Positions 1-6,332 of a stretch of 7,781 bases of DNA are shown here, piece after piece. The notes under the pieces are model-generated. The model was not told the DNA's origin. It saw nothing but the letters and a program-made list of their open reading frames with translations, and ran no database searches. Source of the DNA: Bacillota bacterium (lineage in GTDB: Bacteria > Bacillota > Clostridia > Tissierellales > Peptoniphilaceae); assembly GCA_023394215.1 (NCBI GenBank), contig JAEXBH010000155.1, forward strand, positions 1 through 7,781. The letters run 5' to 3'. Positions within the stretch are counted from its first letter, which is position 1. Every line of letters begins with the position of its first letter. Both the position numbers and the translations under genes were made by a program.

Positions 1-1
1 A

Positions 2-31
2 TGCGACTTTTTCGCCAATGGGGAGGTTTAA
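2..31 (+). CDS. C-terminal end of upstream gene, probably zinc ABC transporter ATPase (partial)
   Basis: Frame 2 is open from the window edge and reads CDFFANGEV, then TAA at 29-31, directly before the ATG of the permease gene at 32. A GGGAGG Shine-Dalgarno (21-26) lies inside these last codons, as in tightly coupled operons. Zinc ABC operons of Bacillota commonly run ATPase, permease and binding protein in close succession, so the ATPase (ZnuC/AdcC type) is the expected occupant. That is inference from context, because nine residues carry no ATPase motif. Frame 1 is also open and would stop at 37-39, overlapping the permease start. I prefer frame 2 because its stop abuts the next start, but frame 1 cannot be excluded. 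Confidence 0.45.
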   Translation, partial: CDFFANGEV

Positions 32-832
32 ATGTTTGAAATATTAAAATACTCCTTTATGCAAAATACCCTGCTTGCAGTAGTTGCCATGTCTATATTT
101 GCTCCCATATTGGGGATTTTCCTAATCCTCAGAAGACAAAGTCTCCTAAGTGATACTTTGGGACATATCTCCCTTGCGGGAGTTGCTATCGGGGTGCTTG
201 TCGGCATATCACCTACCCGGGCTACTATATTCGTCGTAATTATCGCTTCAATATTCCTTGAATATTTAAGAACCATATACAAAAACTTTATGGAGCTTGG
301 AACAGCCATACTTATGTCTTCCGGACTCGCAGTTGCCATGATAGTCATGAGCAAGACTTCATCCTCGAGCGTAAGTTTGGAAAAATACCTTTTCGGTTCA
401 ATCGTAACCATAAGCAGCCAACAGATAGTCTGGCTTTTCGCCATAGCCTTAAGCCTTGTTGTCTTGAGTAAACTTTTCTTCAGACCCCTATATATAATGA
501 CCTTCGATGAGGATATAGCCTATTCCGAAGGGCTGAATGTAAAGGTTTTATCCATAGCTTTCAACATTTTAACCGGCATAGCCATAGCCCTAATGATACC
601 GGCTGTGGGGGCCCTTTTAGTATCAACCATAATTATACTACCTGCAAGTATTGCCCTGCGTTTGGGCAAAAGCTTCAAAACAGTTATAATCACGGGGATA
701 TGCGTCTGTTTCATGGGTATGTTTACAGGTATATTTATGTCCTACTACCTTGAAACTCCCGCCAGTGCAACGATTACTATGATTTTTATAGTCATTTTTA
801 TATTGGCCAATATTATTGGAAGAAAAAAATAG
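32..832 (+). CDS. znuB: Zinc ABC transporter permease, ABC-3 family (ZnuB/AdcB type)
   Basis: This 266-residue integral membrane protein forms the channel of a metal ABC importer, most likely for Zn2+ given the AdcA-ZinT gene that follows. The sequence is almost entirely hydrophobic, with about seven or eight membrane segments (roughly residues 12-33, 43-60, 62-77, 89-107, 122-147, 172-205 as a double pass, 219-240 and 245-263). Family hallmarks of ABC-3 permeases are visible: the early 'SDTLGHISLAGVAIG' stretch (residues 40-54) and the cytoplasmic 'DEDIAYSEGLNVKVL' loop (149-163) that contacts the ATPase. Its length is normal for the family. The start is ATG with GGAGG five bases upstream, and it abuts the preceding stop, implying translational coupling. 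Manganese or iron permeases belong to the same family, so the zinc assignment depends on the neighbour. Confidence 0.93.
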   Translation: MFEILKYSFMQNTLLAVVAMSIFAPILGIFLILRRQSLLSDTLGHISLAGVAIGVLVGISPTRATIFVVIIASIFLEYLRTIYKNFMELGTAILMSSGLAVAMIVMSKTSSSSVSLEKYLFGSIVTISSQQIVWLFAIALSLVVLSKLFFRPLYIMTFDEDIAYSEGLNVKVLSIAFNILTGIAIALMIPAVGALLVSTIIILPASIALRLGKSFKTVIITGICVCFMGMFTGIFMSYYLETPASATITMIFIVIFILANIIGRKK

Positions 833-836
833 GAGG
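831..836 (+). promoter_or_regulatory. Shine-Dalgarno of adcA overlapping the znuB stop codon
   Basis: The permease gene ends in TAG (830-832), and the same bases begin AGGAGG (831-836), four bases before the ATG at 841. Ribosomes finishing the permease therefore stop on the start site of the binding-protein gene, so the two genes are very likely co-transcribed and translationally coupled. Confidence 0.8.
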
Positions 837-840
837 AAAT

Positions 841-2403
841 ATGAAAAAAATCATTTCATTATTTATGTCTTTAGTGCTTGTTTTAGGCTTAGCTGCCTGT
901 TCAGGGTCAAACAAAAGTCCCGAAAACAATTCAGAAAAAAGCAAAAGCGAAGCACAAGATACAAGCACAAAAAAAGAAACTATAGTTACAAGCTTTTATC
1001 CTATGTATGCCTTCACAAAGGCAATAATGGGTGATGAAGCAAATGTCGAACTTCTAATACCTGCCGGTACCGAAGTTCACGACTATCAACCGTCAACAAA
1101 AGATGTTGCAAAAATCGCAGATGCTAATGTCTTTGTCTATGAAGATCCAAATATGGAAACATGGGTTGATAAGACCCTTGAAAGCATAAAAAAAGATCCG
1201 ACTAAGGTTATCAAAGCGAGTGAAGGGCTTGTCTTGCTTCCGGGCGGCGAAGAAGAGCATGAACACGAAGAAGAACACGAACACGAAGGACATCATCACG
1301 AATTTGATCCCCATCTATGGCTATCACCTTATCGTGCTATAAAGCTTTTTGAAAATATCAGAGACGGCTTAATTAAAAATTATCCTGATAAAAAGGATAT
1401 TTTGACAAAAAATGCTGATGCTTACCTTGAAAAATTAAAAGCTCTTGATAAGAAATATAATGAAAGTCTATCAAATGCTAAGCAAAAATTCTTTGTAACT
1501 CAACATACAGCCTTTGCCTACTTAGCTCTTGACTACGGCTTGACTCAAGTATCAATTACAGGCTTATCGGCAGACACCGATCCAAGTATCGCCCGCCTTG
1601 AAGAACTTAGCAAATATATAAAAAAATATGATATAAAGTATATCTATTTTGAAGAAAATGCCAAAAAATCTCTTGCAGAAACTTTGGCAAAGGAAACAGG
1701 CGCCAACTTAGACGTCCTAAATCCTTTGGAAAGTCTTACCGAAGAACAAATGAAGGCCGGCAAAGACTATATCTCAGTTATGGAAGAAAACCTTAAGGCT
1801 CTTGAAAAAACTACAACTCAACCGGGTAAGGATATACTTCCTGAAGAAGGAGAACATGAAGATAAGACAGTATACAAGGGATATTTTGAAGATAAAGATG
1901 TAGCTGACAGATCGCTTAAAGACTATGAGGGAGAATGGGCTTCCGTTTATCCTCTACTGCTTGACGGCAGTCTTGATCAAGTGTTTGACTATAAAGCGAA
2001 AATTTCCAAAACAATGTCCGCCGATGAGTATAAGGCTTACTATACTAAGGGCTACAAGACTGATGTTGAAAAAATCAACATTAAAGATGATACCATTGAA
2101 TTTGTTGTAAATGGCCAAGCAAAAAAATTCACCTATAAGTATGTAGGATATGAAATATTGACTTATAAAAAAGGGAACCGTGGCGTTCGTTTCCTATTTG
2201 AGACAAGTGATGCAAATGCCGGACAATTTAAATATGTTCAATTCAGCGATCACAATATCAGCCCTACAAAGGCTCACCACTTCCATATATTCTTTGGCGG
2301 GGAAAGCCAAGCCCAACTTCTTAAAGAATTGGAAAATTGGCCAACCTACTATCCAAGCAATTTAAGCTCTTTTGAAATTGCTCAAGAAATGATGGCTCAT
2401 TAA
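841..2403 (+). CDS. adcA: Zinc-binding lipoprotein AdcA: ZnuA-like domain fused to ZinT domain
   Basis: This 520-residue extracellular lipoprotein captures Zn2+ and hands it to the ABC permease. A lipoprotein signal peptide ends in the lipobox LAAC, with the lipidated cysteine at residue 20, followed by a polar linker. Residues about 46-322 form a cluster A-I (ZnuA/TroA-like) solute-binding domain. Candidate zinc ligands are H80 (EVHDYQP), H158 (DPHLW), H222 (QHTAF) and an acidic residue at E271/E272. Between the first two lies a His/Glu-rich loop (about 137-153) typical of zinc rather than manganese binders. A linker (about 323-340) leads to a C-terminal ZinT domain (about 341-520: YKGYFEDKDVADRSL, EGEWASVYP, HHFHIFFGG). 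H471, H480 and H482 reproduce the 9- and 2-residue spacing of the ZinT zinc triad. This architecture is that of full-length AdcA in streptococci and relatives. The gene is last in the operon and is followed by a terminator. Confidence 0.95.
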   Translation: MKKIISLFMSLVLVLGLAACSGSNKSPENNSEKSKSEAQDTSTKKETIVTSFYPMYAFTKAIMGDEANVELLIPAGTEVHDYQPSTKDVAKIADANVFVYEDPNMETWVDKTLESIKKDPTKVIKASEGLVLLPGGEEEHEHEEEHEHEGHHHEFDPHLWLSPYRAIKLFENIRDGLIKNYPDKKDILTKNADAYLEKLKALDKKYNESLSNAKQKFFVTQHTAFAYLALDYGLTQVSITGLSADTDPSIARLEELSKYIKKYDIKYIYFEENAKKSLAETLAKETGANLDVLNPLESLTEEQMKAGKDYISVMEENLKALEKTTTQPGKDILPEEGEHEDKTVYKGYFEDKDVADRSLKDYEGEWASVYPLLLDGSLDQVFDYKAKISKTMSADEYKAYYTKGYKTDVEKINIKDDTIEFVVNGQAKKFTYKYVGYEILTYKKGNRGVRFLFETSDANAGQFKYVQFSDHNISPTKAHHFHIFFGGESQAQLLKELENWPTYYPSNLSSFEIAQEMMAH

Positions 2404-2410
2404 CAAGCAA

Positions 2411-2452
2411 AAAGCTTTCACTCCGAATAACATTATTCGAAGCGAAAGCTTT
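2411..2452 (+). terminator. Rho-independent terminator of the zinc operon
   Basis: The arms 2411-2430 and 2433-2452 form a near-perfect inverted repeat, outer stem AAAGCTTTC/GAAAGCTTT, with only two mismatched pairs. It starts seven bases after the adcA stop and is followed by a T-rich tail (TTTATTTATT). On the opposite strand the hairpin overlaps the stop codon of the convergent small gene, but the tail there is poor in T, so it probably works mainly for the + strand. Confidence 0.85.
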
Positions 2453-2673
2453 TATTTATTTATAAAATGACTCATAGCTTCTTTAAGGCTATCTACGCAT
2501 TCTTCCCTTATAAGTTCAAAATACTTATCTTTTACCAAAGGAAAATATTGAAAAAACTCCCCGCTTTCCTGCTTGGCAAATCCATCTTTTAGAAGCTTGT
2601 CTGCTTCCGCTTCCTTTCCTTCCTTAACCATGTTCATATAAAAATTATAAAACATTTCCTGTCCCTTATTCAT
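2452..2673 (-). CDS. Small protein of unknown function (73 aa)
   Basis: I do not recognise this family. The product from the ATG at 2673 is 73 residues, charged, without a signal peptide or membrane segment, and probably mostly alpha-helical, so likely cytoplasmic. It starts MNKGQEMFYNFYMNMVKEGK, with alternating acidic and lysine residues through residue 39, and ends with a helix-like stretch around residues 51-71. The start was chosen because a GGGGGG-type Shine-Dalgarno (2679-2684) precedes it. Upstream in-frame starts (ATG near 2694, TTG at 2712) would either lack such a site or overlap the preceding gene. It lies 23 bases downstream of the DUF1294 gene on the same strand and is probably translated from the same transcript. 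It converges on the zinc operon. Confidence 0.7.
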   Translation of the reverse strand: MNKGQEMFYNFYMNMVKEGKEAEADKLLKDGFAKQESGEFFQYFPLVKDKYFELIREECVDSLKEAMSHFINK

Positions 2674-2696
2674 AAAATCCCCCCTTTTTTCCATAA

Positions 2697-2960
2697 TTAT
2701 AGCAGATAGCAAAAATATATATAAGCCATAAGCTCAAAAATAAAAATAAGGGGAATAAGATATCTAAAATACCATTTTTTCGTCTTGTGTCTGACCGTAT
2801 ACATTGCTAAAACAGCCCCCAAAGATCCTCCTAAAATAGCCATTATAAACAAGCTTCTTTCACTTATCCTCCTCTTATTTTTTATGGCCTTTCTCTTATC
2901 AAGGGCATATATAAAAAAAGTCAAAATGTTTATTCCGCCTAAATAATAAATCCAAAACAT
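2697..2960 (-). CDS. DUF1294 family small membrane protein
   Basis: This 87-residue membrane protein matches DUF1294. It has an N-terminal membrane helix (about 3-19), then ALDKRKAIKNKRRISE (19-34, matching the family's 'DKxxA...WRIPE' region with R in place of W), GGSLGA (44-49), RHKTKK (57-62), and a final hydrophobic helix (about 67-86). The length is typical. The molecular role of the family is unknown. The start is ATG at 2960; no strong Shine-Dalgarno is visible, only a weak AGG/GGA stretch about 10-20 bases upstream. It is the first gene of a probable two-gene unit with the 73-residue protein downstream. Confidence 0.88.
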   Translation of the reverse strand: MFWIYYLGGINILTFFIYALDKRKAIKNKRRISERSLFIMAILGGSLGAVLAMYTVRHKTKKWYFRYLIPLIFIFELMAYIYFCYLL

Positions 2961-3014
2961 ATAAGCTATCCAACCTGCTTTCCTTAATTTATAAAAAAAT
3001 ATATACTTTTTACC

Positions 3015-3020
3015 ATTATA
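3015..3020 (-). promoter_or_regulatory. Possible -10 box for the DUF1294 transcript
   Basis: Reading the minus strand, TATAAT occurs about 55 bases upstream of the DUF1294 start, in a very AT-rich stretch. No convincing -35 box is seen at 16-18 bases further upstream (the hexamer there reads TATCGG). The perfect -10 and the position between this gene and the terminators of the preceding gene support it, but AT-richness makes chance matches likely. Confidence 0.35.
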
Positions 3021-3090
3021 CTATTTTTATAATATTTCCGATACTTTTAGGTTTCCCGCTATTCGCTTCGTCACTTTTGAAAGATATAAA

Positions 3091-3114
3091 AAATTTCCCA
3101 ACAACAGGAAATTT
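3091..3114 (-). terminator. Second hairpin downstream of the surface protein gene
   Basis: The arms AAATTTCC (3091-3098) and GGAAATTT (3107-3114) enclose an 8-base loop. On the minus strand the hairpin is followed directly by a run of T (reading into TTTATATC). It lies about 10 bases beyond the first terminator and could be a back-up terminator. The stem is AT-rich, so its stability is modest. Confidence 0.4.
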
Positions 3115-3122
3115 CGAGTTGT

Positions 3123-3152
3123 AAAAAGGGACTATTCAAAATAGCCCCTTTT
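3123..3152 (-). terminator. Rho-independent terminator of the surface protein gene
   Basis: The arms 3140-3152 and 3124-3136 form a 13-base stem around a 3-base loop. Read on the minus strand the only imperfect position is a G-U wobble (on the plus strand it would be an A-C mismatch). The stem is followed on the minus strand by TTTTT. Both features point to termination of minus-strand transcription about 20 bases after the stop of the surface protein gene. Confidence 0.75.
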
Positions 3153-3171
3153 ATACCTATATTTCAACTTA

Positions 3172-6100
3172 TTACTTACCGATTATATCAGCTCTTTTCT
3201 TAAATAAAACTCTTACAAGCAAAGCAGCTACGGCAAAAGTAAGTATGGTGATTTGTAGAGAAAGTCCCAAATCTCCTGTCTTTGGAACTACAGGTTTTTC
3301 TTTCTCGTTTATTATCTTATTTCCTTCATATACTACCTTATATGTAGTACCTGATAGGACTATCTTTCCTCCCTTTTCTCCCTCTTCAACAAATGTATAC
3401 TTGTTTTCTTCGCCTTCAAAACTGTCCTTTACAAGCAAGTTTTCAAAGCTTGCCTTCCAGCCGTTTTCCTTATTTAACTCTACAAAACTGTCTGTCTTTT
3501 GGCCATTCTTTACCAAGTATACTTTTATTGCAGGTGCTTGAGCAGGGTCTGTTCCCTTCCATTCCTTGCTTACTTCTATATTCTTTCTTGGAAGTTCTTC
3601 CTTTTCATTTATTATCTTATTTCCTTCATATACTACCTTATATGTAGTACCTGATAAGACTATCTTTCCTCCCTTTTCCCCTTCTTCAACAAATGTATAC
3701 TTGTTTTCTTCGCCTTCAAAACTGTCCTTTACAAGCAAGTTTTCAAAACTTGCCTTCCAGCCATTTTCCTTATTTAACTCTACAAAACTGTCTGTCTTTT
3801 GACCGTTTTTTACCAAGTATACTTTTATTGCAGGAGCTTGAGCAGGGTCTGTTCCCTTCCATTCCTTGCTTACTTCTATATTCTTTCTTGGAAGTTCTTC
3901 TTTCTCATTTATTATCTTATTTCCTTCATACACTACCTTGTAAGTAGTACCTGATAAGACTATCTTTCCTCCCTTTTCTCCCTCTTCAACAAATGTATAC
4001 TTATTTTCTTCGCCTTCAAGACTGTCCTTTACAAGCAAGTTTTCAAAGCTTGCCTTCCAGCCGTTTTCCTTATTTAACTCTACAAAACTGTCTGTCTTTT
4101 GACCGTTTTTTACTAAGTATACTTTTATTGCAGGTGCTTGGGCAGGATCTGTTCCCTTCCATTCCTTGCTTATTTCTATGGTCTTTTTCTTAAGCCTATT
4201 TTCTATATTAATAGAATATTTTCCGGGAGCGATTTCCTCTATTTTTGAAACTTCAACGTCATACAAGGATGAATCAAGTTCCTTAACATATACTAAATCT
4301 TCTATATTTTTGCCGTTTACAGTGGCAGGCAAACCTTTAACTACATATTTATAATCATTTGATTTGTTTAGTTTAAAAGATTCTATAAGCCAATCCGTAC
4401 CACCGTCTTTAGCTCTCAATTCTACAACTATTTCTCTGCCTTCCAAACCTTTTTCCCAGGTTTTTGCTACTTCTATGTCCTTCAAAGGGTTATCTTGTCC
4501 AGGCACTCTACCAAATACTATGTTGCCGTTTGAACCGATTCCGCCACCCTTTGATGCCGAATTACCCATTATAAAGAGCTTTGATAGGCTTTTTACGACT
4601 TCCTTACTGTCCAAAACAACAGATTTTACAGCCAAGGCTTCGGTTGAATTTTTAATGCTTATAGGCTCTTGCCCTTCAGCGTATCTATTGCTATCTTCAT
4701 CCCTATAAAATAAAGCCTTGCTTCCTCCTAAAAATCTATCAGGCATAGTCACTGAATAGCCGTGTCCCGAAACCTTATCCGAACTCCAAAAATCATCTCC
4801 CGCACTGCCGGCAGTATTATCGAAAAAGGCTACCCCTTCTTCTGCATAAAACGAAGCACTTCCTGTAGGACAGAACCAAATTCCGCCTCCGCTCTCACCA
4901 GGAAGCATTATGCCGTCCGATATGGTTCCCTTCCAGCCATCAGCCTTATTTTCAGCTATATAAGCATTCTCCACCTTCATAGTATAAGGTATTGTTGTAA
5001 GATAAACACCTCCACCCTGGTCTCCCGCTTCGTTGTTTAATATTTGTCCACCTAATAAGTGTCCTTGGTTTGATGATATGTTTACTCCGCCTCCGCAATT
5101 TTGTGCAAAGTTATCTGAAATCAAACCGCCTTCCATTGTAAATTTGCCCATATAATAATTTGACCAGGTTTCTATAGGCAATTTGGCTATTTCTTTTTCT
5201 AAGCCTATACCGTCTACAGCCCAATCGGATACAAATATTCCGCCGCCTTGATAGGCTTTGTTTTCTTTAATTTCAACGCTGCTTCTTGCCGGTATATGTA
5301 TATCCACGTTACCGTTACCGGAAATAGCTCCTCCTCCGACACCATGGTTGTTTGTAAAAAGTCCTCCATTTAAAACAAGGCTGGACTTGGCTTGCGGCTT
5401 AAGACTGGATTCGGAGGTTGCTGATCTCTCATAATCATAAGGATTTCCGCTTCCTACAAGAACAGCTCCTCCCCAGCCCTTATTTCCGCTTATCTCTCCA
5501 CCGTTTACTGTAAGTGATGTGCCGGGTCTTACAAGTATGGCTCCGGCTCCCGGAGAATCTGACCACAAAAGTCCTGCATAAGGTTCATAATTTCCGGCTT
5601 GGTTTCCGCTTATACTTCCACCATTCATCACCATAGTGGCTGAATTATCAAGTAAAATTGCCCCGGCTGAATAAGCTGTACCGCTTCCGCTATAATCATT
5701 TGATTCTATGCTTCCACCATTTAAAGTTAGGCTTGCCTCTGCTCCGCTTACTATAATTGGAGCCTTATAAGAACCGCCTCTTGCCTTAGCATTTTTGTAG
5801 GTTCCTCCATTTATTACAAGCTTACCCTTACTATGTATAAGTCCGGCTACAAGCTTACCATAAGATGAATCTTCTATGTTACCTCCATCCATGGTTATTG
5901 CTTCTTCCAATGTAAGTCCGGCATTCTCATCAATAGTTATAAATTCTTTTTTGTATCCGGAATCCTTTTTAAACACTGCCGGTCCTTGAGACTTAAAGCT
6001 AATATTCTTGCCTGATATATTTATCGCCTCTGTAAAAATATAGTCCCCCGGAGCTAAAATCAATTCCTCTCCTTCTTTTGCCGCTTCAACTGCCGCCTTC

Positions 6101-6228
6101 AATTTTTCGAAGCTGTCAATCGGCTCTCCCGCCGCCCTTACTCCGTCATTTCTTATGGGAAAAAACAGAATTAGAACAAGCATAAGTACAACACAAATGT
6201 AACAAGGTTTCTTTTTTGAAAATTCCAC
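3172..6228 (-). CDS. Cell-wall-anchored surface protein: beta-helix, four Cna-B domains, VPKTGD sorting signal
   Basis: The 1018-residue product is an exported, probably sortase-anchored surface protein. A signal peptide with basic start and hydrophobic core (about 5-25) has likely cleavage near A32/A33. Residues about 38-575 look like a right-handed beta-helix (pectin-lyase-like) fold: an 'AVEAAKEGEELILAPGDY' entry motif, then repeated rungs such as LNGGSIESN, MNGGSISGN, VNGGEISGN, with GGGI/GGGV turns. Four Cna-B domains follow at about 583-681, 682-781, 782-881 and 882-981. Each keeps the Lys, Glu and Asn expected for an internal isopeptide bond (K589/E650/N677; K688/E748/N774; K788/E848/N874; K888/E948/N974). 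The C-terminus has VPKTGD (981-986), a membrane helix and a basic tail. Translation starts at GTG with AGGAGG six bases upstream. An adhesin role is plausible by architecture but unproven; the ligand is unknown. Confidence 0.92.
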   Translation of the reverse strand: MEFSKKKPCYICVVLMLVLILFFPIRNDGVRAAGEPIDSFEKLKAAVEAAKEGEELILAPGDYIFTEAINISGKNISFKSQGPAVFKKDSGYKKEFITIDENAGLTLEEAITMDGGNIEDSSYGKLVAGLIHSKGKLVINGGTYKNAKARGGSYKAPIIVSGAEASLTLNGGSIESNDYSGSGTAYSAGAILLDNSATMVMNGGSISGNQAGNYEPYAGLLWSDSPGAGAILVRPGTSLTVNGGEISGNKGWGGAVLVGSGNPYDYERSATSESSLKPQAKSSLVLNGGLFTNNHGVGGGAISGNGNVDIHIPARSSVEIKENKAYQGGGIFVSDWAVDGIGLEKEIAKLPIETWSNYYMGKFTMEGGLISDNFAQNCGGGVNISSNQGHLLGGQILNNEAGDQGGGVYLTTIPYTMKVENAYIAENKADGWKGTISDGIMLPGESGGGIWFCPTGSASFYAEEGVAFFDNTAGSAGDDFWSSDKVSGHGYSVTMPDRFLGGSKALFYRDEDSNRYAEGQEPISIKNSTEALAVKSVVLDSKEVVKSLSKLFIMGNSASKGGGIGSNGNIVFGRVPGQDNPLKDIEVAKTWEKGLEGREIVVELRAKDGGTDWLIESFKLNKSNDYKYVVKGLPATVNGKNIEDLVYVKELDSSLYDVEVSKIEEIAPGKYSINIENRLKKKTIEISKEWKGTDPAQAPAIKVYLVKNGQKTDSFVELNKENGWKASFENLLVKDSLEGEENKYTFVEEGEKGGKIVLSGTTYKVVYEGNKIINEKEELPRKNIEVSKEWKGTDPAQAPAIKVYLVKNGQKTDSFVELNKENGWKASFENLLVKDSFEGEENKYTFVEEGEKGGKIVLSGTTYKVVYEGNKIINEKEELPRKNIEVSKEWKGTDPAQAPAIKVYLVKNGQKTDSFVELNKENGWKASFENLLVKDSFEGEENKYTFVEEGEKGGKIVLSGTTYKVVYEGNKIINEKEKPVVPKTGDLGLSLQITILTFAVAALLVRVLFKKRADIIGK
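3274..3288 (-). other. Cell-wall sorting motif VPKTG of the surface protein
   Basis: These codons read VPKTG (residues 981-985), then D, a membrane helix of about 20 residues and a KKR-containing tail. This is the layout of a sortase substrate, with V instead of the usual L at the first position. No sortase gene is present in the window. Confidence 0.8.
3286..4185 (-). repeat. Three tandem 300-bp Cna-B repeats
   Basis: Three direct repeats with an exact 300-base (100-codon) period are seen at 3901-4185, 3601-3900 and 3301-3585, each unit starting at K(N/T)IE. By my count the last two units differ at 12 of 285 aligned bases, all silent; the first and second units differ at about 18. The edges diverge into unique sequence: RLKKKTIEI at the N-terminal side and EKPVVPKTGD at the C-terminal side. 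A fourth, divergent Cna-B domain encoded upstream (about 4186-4482) is not part of the nucleotide repeat. Confidence 0.95.
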
Positions 6229-6234
6229 TTGTTT

Positions 6235-6240
6235 CCTCCT
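6235..6240 (-). promoter_or_regulatory. Shine-Dalgarno that fixes the GTG start of the surface protein
   Basis: On the minus strand AGGAGG ends six bases before the GTG at 6228-6226, which is followed by a signal-peptide-like coding sequence. The ideal spacing and the immediate signal peptide make GTG the start with good confidence. Confidence 0.8.
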
Positions 6241-6254
6241 TCCAATGATTGTTA

Positions 6255-6260
6255 ATTATA
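6255..6260 (-). promoter_or_regulatory. Possible -10 box of the surface protein gene
   Basis: The minus strand reads TATAAT about 26 bases ahead of the GTG start, which would give a short leader that still includes the Shine-Dalgarno. The hexamer 17 bases further upstream is a poor -35 (CGACTA). The gene is separated from chrA by about 100 bases, enough for its own promoter, and I see no clear chrA terminator in that gap. Confidence 0.4.
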
Positions 6261-6332
6261 CTCTAAATTTATCATGTTAGTCGTTTTTTTTCAATTGAAA
6301 TTGTTAAAAATATTCAATTTTAATCCATATAA

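Noticed and set aside
28..444. Open frame of 138 codons on the minus strand inside the permease gene
   Set aside because: It is fully antisense to a gene with clear ABC-3 motifs and shows no recognisable domain or good start site.
816..1034. A 72-codon + strand frame overlapping the start of the binding-protein gene
   Set aside because: It lies out of frame within znuB/adcA, is basic and low-complexity, and competes with a well-supported lipoprotein gene.
1249..1299. GAA/CAC-rich stretch considered as a nucleotide repeat or contingency locus
   Set aside because: It encodes the His/Glu-rich zinc loop of AdcA with mixed codons (gaa/gag, cat/cac) and no regular slippage-prone unit.
2961..3171. 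Searched for a small RNA or riboswitch in the 211-base gap
   Set aside because: Apart from the two terminator hairpins and a possible -10 box, no conserved RNA structure that I recognise is visible.
3245..4193. Several + strand open frames that repeat every 300 bases
   Set aside because: They are the antisense image of the Cna-B repeats; their products are similar to each other only because the repeats are. No Shine-Dalgarno or domain supports them.
6291..6320. AATTGAA/TTCAATT inverted repeat downstream of chrA, considered as its terminator
   Set aside because: Only seven AT pairs with a long loop, and on the minus strand it is followed by A-rich rather than T-rich sequence. chrA may read into the next gene or end elsewhere.
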